Below, in pieces: positions 40,091 to 48,475 of a stretch of 64,000 nucleotides of DNA. Position 1 is the first letter of the stretch. Every line of letters begins with the position of its first letter. The position numbers and the translations under genes are program-made. Source of the stretch: Frateuria_A sp051900535 (GTDB taxonomy: Bacteria > Pseudomonadota > Gammaproteobacteria > Xanthomonadales > Rhodanobacteraceae); assembly GCF_051900535.1 (NCBI RefSeq), contig NZ_JBHZGI010000001.1:1054001-1118000 (forward strand). Direction: 5' to 3'. Below the pieces are notes generated by a model. That model was not told the origin of the DNA, did no database searches, and saw nothing but the letters and a program-made list of their open reading frames with translations.

Positions 40091-41215
40091 ATGCCACGGC
40101 GTCCGATCGACCCGGCCGAGATCACGGTCGGCCAACCTTTGCGATTCAACGCCTACGACGCCAGGGGCAAGCTGTTGATGCGCCTGGGCCAGGTGATCGG
40201 CACCGCGGCGCAACTGGAGAAACTGCTCGAGCACGGCGTGTTCTACGGCTCGGAAGAGGAGTGCCGCGGACCTTTCCTGCCCCCGGCGCCTTCGCCCCCT
40301 TCGCCGCTGGCGCTGGTGCTGGAGGCGCGCGAACGGCTGCAGGCGCTGCTTGCCGATCCGGCGCCGGCGGACTTTCCCGGCGCGCTGGCCGGGATTGCCG
40401 AGCAGGTCCGCGAGGCCTGCCGACGCAGTCCGGACGTCGCGCTGGCCAGCATCCTGCTGCGCCGCGAGGGGCCCTACGGCACGCGCCATGCGGTCAACGC
40501 CGCCATCGCATGCCAGATCACGGGAACCGCGATGGCGCTGGAACCGGCCGAGCTGGCGGCGATCGTGTCCGCCGCGCTGACCATGAACATCGGCATGTTC
40601 GAACTGCACGACCAGCTGGTCGCGCTGGAAGGCCCGCTGTCCGACGAACATCACCTGGCGGTACGGGCGCACTGCCGGCTGGGTGTGGTGCGGCTGCGCG
40701 ATCACGGCATCGCCAGCGCCGCCTGGCTCAATGCCGTGCGCGATCATCACGAGCGCGCCGACGGCAGCGGTTATCCCGGCGGCAAGATCGGCGAGGAGAT
40801 CGGGCGGCCGGCGCGCCTGCTGGCACTGGCCGATGTCTATTGTGCGCGGGTTTCCGGCCGCGACTACCGGCCGCCGCTGCAGCCGACGCTTGCGTTGCGC
40901 TGGCTGTTCCTCAACGAAGGGGCGGCGCTGGACGAGCGGCTGGCCCGCACGTTCATCAAGACGCTGGGCATCTATCCGCCCGGCACCGGAGTGCGGCTGC
41001 GCAACGGCTCGATCGCGGTGGTCACCCAGCGCGGCCCGGCCGGCCACCAGCCGGTGGTCGCCTCGCTCACCACCCACGACGGATTTCGCACCGGCGCGCC
41101 GATCCGCCGCCGCGGCGACGTGGAGGCGCACGCCGTCAGCGAGGTGGTCGACCTGGCCGCGCTGGACATCGAGGTAAACATGGAAGCGCTGTGGGGCGCC
41201 GACGCGGTGGCATGA
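40091..41215 (+). CDS. Variant HD-GYP domain protein lacking the HD pair
   Basis: 374 residues. A 130-residue N-terminal region with a Pro-rich stretch (about 62-72) and no recognisable sensor precedes the HD-GYP domain (about 130-280). The GYP half is intact: HHE at 219-221, 'ADGSGYPGG' at 223-231 and Asp248 in 'LADVY'. The position of the diagnostic HD (in L-H-D-I-G-K) is occupied by Met165-Asn166 (TMNIGM), so two canonical metal ligands are missing. c-di-GMP hydrolysis is therefore doubtful; binding or a protein-interaction role is possible. A C-terminal beta segment follows. It is monocistronic, divergent from dapD. Confidence 0.85.
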   Translation: MPRRPIDPAEITVGQPLRFNAYDARGKLLMRLGQVIGTAAQLEKLLEHGVFYGSEEECRGPFLPPAPSPPSPLALVLEARERLQALLADPAPADFPGALAGIAEQVREACRRSPDVALASILLRREGPYGTRHAVNAAIACQITGTAMALEPAELAAIVSAALTMNIGMFELHDQLVALEGPLSDEHHLAVRAHCRLGVVRLRDHGIASAAWLNAVRDHHERADGSGYPGGKIGEEIGRPARLLALADVYCARVSGRDYRPPLQPTLALRWLFLNEGAALDERLARTFIKTLGIYPPGTGVRLRNGSIAVVTQRGPAGHQPVVASLTTHDGFRTGAPIRRRGDVEAHAVSEVVDLAALDIEVNMEALWGADAVA

Positions 41216-41300
41216 CCACCGACCTCCAGTAGAAGCGCACCTGTGCGCGGACCGGGATGCGCGGCGGTCGCGCGAAGGTGCGTTCTCCTACAGGGCTTCC

Positions 41301-43955
41301 TCAGCCGCTCTGCCCCAACCGCGCCAGCAGCGCTTGCCGCAACCGCTCCTGCTGGGCCTCGCCTAACGGCGCGTCGTGACGATCGGTGAGCTGGAAGAAA
41401 TCCTCCACCCGCTCACCGAAGGTGGCGATGCGCGCGTCGTGCACTCGCACCTGCGCCTCGACCATCGCCTGCGCGACGGCGGCCAGCAGGCCGGGGCGAT
41501 CGGTGCACACCAGTGCCAGCTGGGTGCGGCCGCCGGCCGCGTGGAAGCCGATCCGGGGCGTCATCTGGAAGTGCTTCAGTTGGCGCGACGCGCTGCGCCG
41601 CGCCGGATGCACAGGCACCGTCTGCGCCAGCGCGCGGGCCAGCCGCTGCTGCAGTTCCTCCGCCCGCGCCGGGGTCGCCGGTTGCTGCGTCTCGGTGTCC
41701 AGCAGCAGGAAGGTGTCCTGCGCCATGCCGTGCGGCGAAACCAGCACGCGCGCTTCCAGCACCGACAGGCGCAGGCGGTCCAGCATCGCGGTGACGGTAG
41801 CGAACAGGCCGTCGCGGTCGGGGGTGTAGACGAACAGTTCGGTGGTACCGCGCACCGACAGGGGATGTACCGCGATCAGCGGCAGTGCGCCATTGGCACG
41901 CAGGATCGCGGCGGTCTGCCAGGCGATCTGCTCGGGCCGGTGGCGCAGGAAGCTCGCTTGCGGGAACCCGGCCCAGACACGCTCGACCGTCGCCGGCTCG
42001 AAACCGTCGGCTTCCAGCAGCGGGAGCGCGTAGTCCTGGCACTCGCGCACGCGGGTGGCGGCATCGCGCGGCAGCTCCACGTCGCTGCGCAAGGCGTAGC
42101 GGGTGGCGCTGTAGAGATCGGCCAGCAGGCGGTCCTTCCAGCCGTTCCACAGCTTGGGGCTGGTGCCGATGATGTCGGCGATGGTGAGCAGGTAAAGCTG
42201 GCCCAGTTGCTCGCGGTTCTCCACCACCTGCGCGAAGCGTGCGACCACGTCCGGGTCGGTGATGTCCTGGCGTTGCGCGGTGACGCTCATCAGCAGGTGG
42301 TGGCGCACCAGCCAGGCGACCCGCTCGACGTCGTTGGGCGGCAGACCGAGCTTCGCGCAGAACGTGCGCGCCTCTTCTTCACCGAGCACCGAATGGTCGC
42401 CGCCGCGGCCTTTGGCAATGTCGTGGAACAGCGCGGCCAACAGCAGCACTTCGGGCGTGGGCAGCGTCGGCCAGATCTCGCGGGCGAGCGGGAATTCGGC
42501 CTGCGCCGCCGGGTCTGCGAAACGCGCCACGTTGTGCAGCACGCGCAGGGTGTGCTCGTCGACCGTGTAGACGTGGAACAGGTCGTATTGCATTCGCCCG
42601 AACACGCGGCCGAACGCGGGCAGGATCGCCGCCAGCAGGCCGTGCCGGTTCATCCGCCACAATGCATCGACCGAACGCGCGCCCTGGCGCAGCAGGCGCA
42701 GGAACGAGGCAAGCACCTCGCGGTCGTCGGCCAGTGCCCCGTCGAGCTGCGCGGTGGCCTGGTGGATCCGGCGCATGGTGTCGGCGGTGAACCCGAGGAT
42801 GCCCGGCTCGTCCAGGCGCGCGATGAAGGCCTCCACCAGTGCGGCGGGACGGCGCATGAACACGTCCGGGTCGCGCGCGGCCAGCCGCGTGCCGTACCGC
42901 AGGAAGTCCTCGCCCACCGGCATGGCCGCCTGTGCCGGCTCGAGCATCTCCTCGAAGCGCTCGACGATCTGCACACCCAGCCGCTCGATCTGGCTGGCCG
43001 CGCGGTAGTAGCCCTGCATGAACTGCTCGACGCCCAGGTTGGTGGCGTGCTCGTCGACGAATCCCAGCGCCGCCGCAAGCGCGCGCTGGTAGTCGAACAG
43101 CAGCCGCTCCTCGGCGCGGCCAGCCTCCAGGTGGAGCGCGTAGCGGTAGCGGCGAAGCGTTGCCTCGGACTGTTCGAGCGTGGCGCATTCGGCCGGGTCT
43201 AGCAGGCCCTCGCCGACCATCGCCTCGAAGCCGTCCGCATGCGCCAGCCGGCGACCGAGCCAGCGCAGCGCGTCGAGCGTGCGCAGGCCGCCTGGACCTT
43301 CCTTGACGTTCGGTTCGAGGTTGTAGGCGGTGTCGTCGTAGCGCGCGTGGCGCGCATCGCGTTCGGCCAGGCGCACAGCGAGATAAGCGGCCGGCGGCCA
43401 CAGCGCCGGATCATCCACGATCGCCTGCAGCTCGGCGTCCATGGCCGGATCGCCGACCAGCCGCCGCGCGTCGAGCAGGCTGGTGAACACGCTGGCTTCC
43501 TGCGCGGCCAGCGCGCGGCACTGCTGCGGGTCACGCACGGCGTGGCCGACCTTGAGGCCTACGTCCCACAACGTGGCGAAGCACTGCTCCAGCGCGCGCA
43601 GGCGCGCCGGCTGCGCTTCGCGCACCAGCGCCAGCAGGTCGACATCCGAATGCGGGAACAGGAGTCCGCGGCCGAAACCACCGACGGCGAACAGCGCCGC
43701 GCCCTCGACCTCGCCCAGGCAGGCGGTCCAGACATGGGCGACCACGCGCGCGACCGCTTCGCCGCGGCGCCGGGCGAGCGCGCCGGCGTCGGCACCACCG
43801 CGGAAGGCGGTGGTCAGGGAACGATCGACGTCCTCCAGCAGCTGGCGCAGGGCGCGTCGCGCTTCCACCGAGACGCCCGAGCGCGGGACGGCCGGCGGCA
43901 GGCGGGGCAGCGGAGGGAGCGCGGGGCGGGCAAGTTCGACGGTCACGGCAGCCAT
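41301..43955 (-). CDS. glnD: Bifunctional uridylyltransferase/uridylyl-removing enzyme GlnD
   Basis: 884 residues. The nucleotidyltransferase site 'GGFGRGLLFPHSDVDLL' is at about 92-108. A linker domain is followed by an HD domain with 'LLAALFHDIAKGRGGDHS' (uridylyl-removing activity) around residue 500, and two C-terminal ACT domains ('LSVRGTTELFVYTPDRDGLFA' and 'ALVCTDRPGLLAAVAQAMVEA') that sense glutamine. It modifies PII proteins to report nitrogen status. The N-terminus has about 30 extra Pro-rich residues. It lies downstream of map on the same strand, a usual order in this lineage. Confidence 0.96.
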   Translation of the reverse strand: MAAVTVELARPALPPLPRLPPAVPRSGVSVEARRALRQLLEDVDRSLTTAFRGGADAGALARRRGEAVARVVAHVWTACLGEVEGAALFAVGGFGRGLLFPHSDVDLLALVREAQPARLRALEQCFATLWDVGLKVGHAVRDPQQCRALAAQEASVFTSLLDARRLVGDPAMDAELQAIVDDPALWPPAAYLAVRLAERDARHARYDDTAYNLEPNVKEGPGGLRTLDALRWLGRRLAHADGFEAMVGEGLLDPAECATLEQSEATLRRYRYALHLEAGRAEERLLFDYQRALAAALGFVDEHATNLGVEQFMQGYYRAASQIERLGVQIVERFEEMLEPAQAAMPVGEDFLRYGTRLAARDPDVFMRRPAALVEAFIARLDEPGILGFTADTMRRIHQATAQLDGALADDREVLASFLRLLRQGARSVDALWRMNRHGLLAAILPAFGRVFGRMQYDLFHVYTVDEHTLRVLHNVARFADPAAQAEFPLAREIWPTLPTPEVLLLAALFHDIAKGRGGDHSVLGEEEARTFCAKLGLPPNDVERVAWLVRHHLLMSVTAQRQDITDPDVVARFAQVVENREQLGQLYLLTIADIIGTSPKLWNGWKDRLLADLYSATRYALRSDVELPRDAATRVRECQDYALPLLEADGFEPATVERVWAGFPQASFLRHRPEQIAWQTAAILRANGALPLIAVHPLSVRGTTELFVYTPDRDGLFATVTAMLDRLRLSVLEARVLVSPHGMAQDTFLLLDTETQQPATPARAEELQQRLARALAQTVPVHPARRSASRQLKHFQMTPRIGFHAAGGRTQLALVCTDRPGLLAAVAQAMVEAQVRVHDARIATFGERVEDFFQLTDRHDAPLGEAQQERLRQALLARLGQSG

Positions 43956-44065
43956 CTACGCAGGGATGTCGAGCTTACACGCGCGCCGATACGACGATCC
44001 CGCTCCCTCCGGAAGAGGGTATCCGAACGGTGGGTGCGCGTAAGCGCGGAGCATGCTGTCCGGCG

Positions 44066-44113
44066 ATACCGGACCCTCCCTCAGCCCCTCTCCCGGCGGG
44101 ACAGGGGCTCAAG
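44066..44113. repeat. Short family 1 repeat remnant
   Basis: CCCTCAGCCCCTCTCCCGGCGGGACAGGGGCT carries the AGCCCCT/AGGGGCT inverted pair and CCTCTCCC element of the larger copies (quoted in parts: AGCCCCT, CTCTCCC, AGGGGCT). It lies between map and glnD, three bases before the map stop. Confidence 0.4.
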
Positions 44114-44115
44114 CC

Positions 44116-44880
44116 TCACGCATCCGGCCAGGGCGTCAGGATCTCGAAGCCGTCGTCGGTCACAGCCACGGTGTGCTCCCATTGCGCGGAGAGCGAGTGG
44201 TCTTTGGTGACCACCGTCCAGCCATCCGGCAGCTGCCGGGTCTGCGGCTTGCCGGCGTTGATCATCGGCTCGACGGTGAAGGTCATGCCCTTCTTCAATT
44301 CCACGCCCGTGTCGGGCTTGCCGTAATGCAGCACCTGCGGCTCGTCGTGGTAGACCTTGCCGATGCCGTGGCCGCAATACTCGCGCACCACCGAGAAACC
44401 GGCCGCCTCGGCATGCCTCTGGATGGCGTGGCCGATGTCGCCCAGATGAGCGCCCGGGCGCACCTGCTCGATGCCGCGCATCATCGCCTCATGGGTGATT
44501 TCCACCAGCCGCCTGGCCAGCACCGATGGCGTGCCGACGAAATACATGCGGCTGGTGTCGCCGTGCCAGCCGTCCTTGATGACGGTGACGTCGAGATTGA
44601 TGATGTCGCCGTCCTTGAGCACCTTGCCCGGCGTCGGGATGCCGTGGCAGATGACGTGGTTGACCGAGGTGCACAACGTCTTGGGAAAGCCGTTGTAGCC
44701 CACGTTGGCGGGCACCGCCTTCTGCACGTTGACGATGTGCTCGTAGGCGATCCGGTCCAGGTCTTCGGTGGTCACGCCGGGCTTGACGTGTTCCTTGAGC
44801 AGCGCCAGCACTTCGGCCGCCAGCTTGCCGGCGACGCGCATGCCTTCGAGGTCCTGGGTAGATTTGAGGGTGATGGCCAT
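44116..44880 (-). CDS. map: Methionine aminopeptidase, type I
   Basis: 254 residues. The di-metal ligands are all present: Asp in 'INLDVTVI', Asp in 'GWHGDTSRM', His in 'GHGIGKVYHDEP', Glu in 'FTVEPMIN' and Glu in 'SAQWEHTV'. It removes N-terminal Met from nascent proteins. The ATG at 44880 starts at 'MAITLKSTQDL', the usual N-terminus; an upstream ATG would add 22 residues overlapping the divergent rpsB promoter. It is transcribed opposite to rpsB and followed by glnD. Confidence 0.96.
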   Translation of the reverse strand: MAITLKSTQDLEGMRVAGKLAAEVLALLKEHVKPGVTTEDLDRIAYEHIVNVQKAVPANVGYNGFPKTLCTSVNHVICHGIPTPGKVLKDGDIINLDVTVIKDGWHGDTSRMYFVGTPSVLARRLVEITHEAMMRGIEQVRPGAHLGDIGHAIQRHAEAAGFSVVREYCGHGIGKVYHDEPQVLHYGKPDTGVELKKGMTFTVEPMINAGKPQTRQLPDGWTVVTKDHSLSAQWEHTVAVTDDGFEILTPWPDA

Positions 44881-44926
44881 GGAATCCGCTTTCGAAAAGA
44901 GCGGCAGCGCCGGCTGGGCCGGCAAC

Positions 44927-44956
44927 TTGCCGCGGAGCCGGCGCACCGGCTACAAT
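44927..44956 (+). promoter_or_regulatory. Predicted sigma70 promoter of rpsB-tsf
   Basis: -35 TTGCCG (44927-44932), an 18-base spacer and -10 TACAAT (44951-44956). A start near 44963 would give a leader of about 220 bases before rpsB, which fits the structured leader described below. Confidence 0.55.
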
Positions 44957-45065
44957 TGCACGGTTTTGCAAGCCGCGTCAGGCCTTTGAAGGCATGCGGC
45001 GCAAGACGAAAACGGGATTGTAACCGCCCTGCGGCAGCAAGCCCAATCAACGCCACACACGCATC

Positions 45066-45166
45066 GGCACCGTCTTCGGGGTGCCGCGGTCTTCCTTGAA
45101 GGCGACCGCGGTCGAGGCCGGGGATGCGTGGAGGTCCCAACCCCCGGGTCGCTTCCTTGGCGACCC
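45066..45166 (+). promoter_or_regulatory. Structured 5' leader of rpsB, likely S2 autoregulatory site
   Basis: Three strong hairpins are seen: GGCACC...GGTGCC (45066-45085), CCGCGGTC...GACCGCGG (45084-45111, sharing two bases with the first) and GGGTCGC-TTCCTTG-GCGACCC (45146-45166). The second and third both display TTCCTTG in the loop. In E. coli, ribosomal protein S2 represses rpsB-tsf through the 5' untranslated RNA, so a similar function is likely; the precise S2-binding element is inference. Confidence 0.6.
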
Positions 45167-45185
45167 AACAATCGAGAACACCACC

Positions 45186-46070
45186 ATGGCACAAGTCACC
45201 ATGCGCCAGATGCTTGAAGCTGGCGTGCATTTCGGTCACCAGACCCGCTACTGGAACCCGAAGATGGCCCCGTACATCTTCGGCGCGCGCGGCAAGATCC
45301 ACATCATCAACCTCGAGAAGACCCTGCCGCTGTTCACCGACGCGATGAACTTCCTGTCGGGCCTGGCGCAGAAGCGCGGCACCATCCTGTTCGTGGGCAC
45401 CAAGCGCTCGGCCCGCGAGCCGTTGGCCGAAGAGGCCGCCCGCGCCGGCATGCCGTTCGTCACCGCCCGCTGGCTCGGTGGCATGCTGACCAACTTCCGC
45501 ACCGTCAAGCAGTCGGTCGCGCGCCTGAAGGAGCTGGAAGCGGCCGAGACCGACGGCACCTTCGACAAGCTGGTCAAGCACGAAGTGCTGTCGCTGCGTC
45601 GCGAGCGCGACAAGCTCGAGAATTCGCTCGGCGGCATCAAGAACATGAACCGCCTGCCCGACGCGCTGTTCGTGGTCGACATCGGCCATGAAGACATCGC
45701 CGTGCAGGAAGCCAAGAAGCTCGGCATCCCGGTGATCGCGGTCGTCGACACCAACTACAACCCGGAGCTGGTGGACTACGCCATCCCGGGCAACGACGAC
45801 GCCATCCGCGCGATCCAGCTGTATGCCCGCGCCGCCGCCGACGCGATCCTGGAAGGCAAGGCTGCCGCCCCGGACGCCGCCCATGGCGACGCCAACGAGT
45901 TCGTCGAGCTGGACGAGGAAGGCAACCCGATCGCCAAGGACGAGCGCAAGGCCGCCCCGGCGCGTCGCGAGCGCGACAGCCGTGGCCCGGCCAAGAAGGG
46001 CGCCGGCGCGCCGCGTCGTGACGGCGGCCGCGGCCGTGGCGGTCGCGAGTCGACCGAAACCGCCGAGTAA
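45186..46070 (+). CDS. rpsB: 30S ribosomal protein S2
   Basis: 294 residues. The S2 core (1-230) has 'GVHFGHQTRYWNPKMAPYIF', 'FVGTKRSAREPLAEEA' and 'NRLPDALFVVDIGHEDIAVQEA' in pieces, all conserved. A basic, low-complexity tail of about 50 residues (Arg/Gly/Ala-rich) extends beyond E. coli S2 (241 residues), a feature seen in this lineage. S2 sits on the small-subunit head-body junction and binds S1. The gene has a long structured leader and is followed by tsf after a 59-base gap holding a palindrome. Confidence 0.97.
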   Translation: MAQVTMRQMLEAGVHFGHQTRYWNPKMAPYIFGARGKIHIINLEKTLPLFTDAMNFLSGLAQKRGTILFVGTKRSAREPLAEEAARAGMPFVTARWLGGMLTNFRTVKQSVARLKELEAAETDGTFDKLVKHEVLSLRRERDKLENSLGGIKNMNRLPDALFVVDIGHEDIAVQEAKKLGIPVIAVVDTNYNPELVDYAIPGNDDAIRAIQLYARAAADAILEGKAAAPDAAHGDANEFVELDEEGNPIAKDERKAAPARRERDSRGPAKKGAGAPRRDGGRGRGGRESTETAE

Positions 46071-46081
46071 GCCTTTCACGC

Positions 46082-46108
46082 TGCCGTGGCGGCCAGGCCG
46101 CCACGGCA
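46082..46108 (+). promoter_or_regulatory. Palindrome between rpsB and tsf
   Basis: TGCCGTGGCGGCC and GGCCGCCACGGCA are perfect 13-base arms around a single A. The RNA hairpin may act as an attenuator or processing site separating the two cistrons, as differential expression within this operon is known in E. coli. No T-run follows. Confidence 0.5.
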
Positions 46109-46129
46109 CACCAGATTCGAGGATTCAAG

Positions 46130-47014
46130 ATGAGCAATATCTCCGCACAACTGGTCAAGGAGCTGCGCGAGCGCTCCGGCGCCGGCATGATGGAATGCAA
46201 GAAAGCGCTGGTCGAAAACAACGGTGACATCGACGTCGCCATGGAATGGTTGCGCAAGTCGGGCCTGGCCAAGGCCGACAAGAAAGCCAGCCGCGTCGCC
46301 GCCGAAGGCCGCGTGGTCACCGCCCAGGACGGCGGCAAGGCCGTGCTGGTCGAGGTCAACTGCGAAACCGACTTCGTCACCAAGAACCCCGACTTCGTGA
46401 AGTTCAGCGACACCGTCGCAGACGTCGCGCTGAAGTCCGGCGCCGCTGACGTCGCCGCGCTCAATGCCGCCGCCTACCCGGGCACCGGCAGCGTCGAGGA
46501 GGCCGCCAAGGGCCTGGTCGCCACCATCGGCGAGAAGATCGAAGTGCGCCGCATGGCGCGCGTGGAGACCACCGACGGCAAGATCGGCAGCTACGTCCAC
46601 GGCGGCCGCATCGGCGTGCTGGTGGCGATCAAGGGTGGCTCCGAGGAGCTGGCCAAGGGCGTGGCGATGCACGTGGCGGCGATGAACCCGCCGTACGTGC
46701 GCGCCGACGACGTCCCGGCCGACTTCATCGCCAAGGAAAAGGAAATCGCGCTGAGCCAGATGTCCGACAAGGACAAGGCCAAGCCGGCCGAGATCCTGGA
46801 GAAGATCATCTCCGGCAAGATCAACAAGATCGTCTCGGAAGTGACCCTGCTCGGCCAGGCCTACGTACTGGACACCAACATGACCGTGGGCGACGCGCTG
46901 AAGAAGGAAGGCGCGGACGTGCAGCAGGTCGTGCGTCTGGCCGTCGGCGAAGGCATCGAGAAGGTGGAAGAGGACTTCCACGCCGAAGTGATGAAGCAGG
47001 CGGGCCTGGCGTAA
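46130..47014 (+). CDS. tsf: Elongation factor Ts
   Basis: 294 residues. The N-terminal UBA-like domain starts 'LVKELRERSGAGMMECKKAL' and the core domain has 'VEVNCETDFVTKNPDF', the EF-Tu-contacting TDFV motif. A dimerisation/coiled-coil region and C-terminal module ('LAVGEGIEKVEEDFHAEV') complete it. EF-Ts exchanges GDP for GTP on EF-Tu. It is co-transcribed with rpsB and ends at a strong bidirectional terminator. Confidence 0.97.
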   Translation: MSNISAQLVKELRERSGAGMMECKKALVENNGDIDVAMEWLRKSGLAKADKKASRVAAEGRVVTAQDGGKAVLVEVNCETDFVTKNPDFVKFSDTVADVALKSGAADVAALNAAAYPGTGSVEEAAKGLVATIGEKIEVRRMARVETTDGKIGSYVHGGRIGVLVAIKGGSEELAKGVAMHVAAMNPPYVRADDVPADFIAKEKEIALSQMSDKDKAKPAEILEKIISGKINKIVSEVTLLGQAYVLDTNMTVGDALKKEGADVQQVVRLAVGEGIEKVEEDFHAEVMKQAGLA

Positions 47015-47033
47015 GCGCCAGCCCCTCCGGTTG

Positions 47034-47064
47034 AAAAAGGCCGCGGGAAACCGCGGCCTTTTTT
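47034..47064. terminator. Bidirectional Rho-independent terminator
   Basis: AAAAA-GGCCGCGG-GAAA-CCGCGGCC-TTTTTT: an eight-pair stem with a GNRA tetraloop, a T-run on the plus strand (ends rpsB-tsf) and an A-run giving T on the minus strand (ends the convergent VOC gene). Confidence 0.95.
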
Positions 47065-47091
47065 ATGCCCGCTCCATTGGCGACTGCTACC

Positions 47092-47478
47092 TCAGCGCTG
47101 CGGTTGCAAGAGATCCCAGCGATTGCCGTACAGGTCCTCGAACACCACGACGGTGGCGTAGGCCTCCTCGCGCGGCGCTTCGCAAAAATGCACGCCCCTG
47201 GCGCGCATCGCCTCATAGGTCGCCGGGAAATCCGGAGTTTCCAGGAACAGGAAAACCCGCCCGCCCGACTGGTTGCCCACTGCCGCAATCTGCCGCGCGT
47301 CGACAGCCTTCGCCAGCAGCAGTCGCGTCTCGCGTGACCCGGGCGGCGCCACGATGACCCAGCGCTTGCCCCCGCCCTGGGGCACGTCCTCGACCAGCGT
47401 GAAGCCGAGGCAATCGGTGAAGTACGCGATGGCTTCGTCGTAATCGCGCACCAGCAGGGCAATGGCGCCGAGATGCAT
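47092..47478 (-). CDS. VOC (glyoxalase) family protein
   Basis: 128 residues. The opening 'HLGAIALLVRDYDEAIAYFTDCLGF' and closing 'YATVVVFEDLYGNRWDLLQ' are the two VOC half-units, with Glu/His-type metal positions in the strands. Similar proteins are annotated as lactoylglutathione-lyase-like, but no substrate can be assigned. GGAGG is five to six bases before the ATG at 47478. It is convergent with tsf and divergent from pyrH. Confidence 0.9.
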   Translation of the reverse strand: MHLGAIALLVRDYDEAIAYFTDCLGFTLVEDVPQGGGKRWVIVAPPGSRETRLLLAKAVDARQIAAVGNQSGGRVFLFLETPDFPATYEAMRARGVHFCEAPREEAYATVVVFEDLYGNRWDLLQPQR

Positions 47479-47541
47479 GGATACCTCCGGTGATTTGGCT
47501 GCGCAGGATGAACGATCAGGCCGGCTCGCGCAGCCGTGCGC

Positions 47542-47570
47542 CTGACGGGGCACCGCCGCATCGCTACAAT
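47542..47570 (+). promoter_or_regulatory. Predicted sigma70 promoter of pyrH
   Basis: -35 CTGACG (47542-47547), a 17-base spacer and -10 TACAAT (47565-47570). Start would be near 47577, about 24 bases before the pyrH ATG. Confidence 0.55.
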
Positions 47571-47600
47571 ATGCCGGTTTACTCACAATCCGGAGACCCC

Positions 47601-48323
47601 ATGAGCGACCAGCCCAAGTACCGCCGCATCCTGCTCAAGCTCTCCGGTGAAGCGTTGATGGGCGAGGCGGACTACGGCATCGATCCGAAGGTGATCGGCC
47701 GGCTGGCCAACGAGATCATCGAGGTGCGCAAGGCCGGCGTGGAAGTGGGCGTGGTGATCGGCGGCGGCAACATCTTCCGCGGCGCAGGCCTGGCGGCCGC
47801 CGGCATGGATCGGGTCACCGGCGACCACATGGGCATGCTCGCCACCGTCATGAACGCGCTGGCGATGGCCGACGCGATCGAGAAGCGCGGCGGCTACGCG
47901 CGCGTGATGAGCGCCATCCAGATCCACGACGTCGCCGAGGACTTCATCCGCCGCCGCGCCATCCGCCACATCGAAAAGGGCCGCATCGCGCTGTTCGCGG
48001 CCGGCACCGGCAACCCGTTCTTCACCACCGACTCGGCCGCTGCCTTGCGCGCAGTGGAGATTGGCGCCGACCTGCTGCTCAAGGCCACCAAGGTCGACGG
48101 CGTGTATACCGCCGACCCGGCGCGCGATGCTAGCGCGACGCGCTACGACCAGCTGAGCTACGACGACGTCATCCAGCGCAACCTGCAGGTGATGGACACC
48201 GCCGCCATCGCGCTGTGCCGCGACCATGGCATGCCGCTGCGCATCTACGACATGACCGTGCCGGGCAACCTGATGCGGATCATGCAGGGCGCGCAGGTCG
48301 GCACCCTGGTCACCGCCAGCTGA
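47601..48323 (+). CDS. pyrH: UMP kinase
   Basis: 240 residues of the amino-acid-kinase fold. 'RILLKLSGEALMG' (phosphate loop with Lys), 'VGVVIGGGNIFRGAG', 'GDHMGMLATVMNALA' and 'LKATKVDGVYTADP' are diagnostic of bacterial hexameric UMP kinases. It makes UDP and is regulated by GTP and UTP in known members. CCGGAG lies seven bases before the ATG at 47601. frr follows after 152 bases with its own possible promoter. Confidence 0.97.
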   Translation: MSDQPKYRRILLKLSGEALMGEADYGIDPKVIGRLANEIIEVRKAGVEVGVVIGGGNIFRGAGLAAAGMDRVTGDHMGMLATVMNALAMADAIEKRGGYARVMSAIQIHDVAEDFIRRRAIRHIEKGRIALFAAGTGNPFFTTDSAAALRAVEIGADLLLKATKVDGVYTADPARDASATRYDQLSYDDVIQRNLQVMDTAAIALCRDHGMPLRIYDMTVPGNLMRIMQGAQVGTLVTAS

Positions 48324-48434
48324 TCCACCCCGGCAGCGCCCCGGGCGAGACCGCCATGCGGCCATCGCCGTTCCCCGTTGCGCCCAAGGTCGCTTCCCGA
48401 GGTGAAGCGTGCCGGGCCGCCCGTACGTCGGCGC

Positions 48435-48443
48435 TGCTATACT
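48435..48443 (+). promoter_or_regulatory. Possible extended -10 promoter of frr
   Basis: TGC-TATACT matches an extended -10 (TGn then TATAAT-like), about 33 bases before the frr ATG. No good -35 box is seen, which is acceptable for extended -10 promoters. Prediction only. Confidence 0.4.
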
Positions 48444-48475
48444 TGCCCGCTTCACGCAACGCCGGGTGACTTCCC

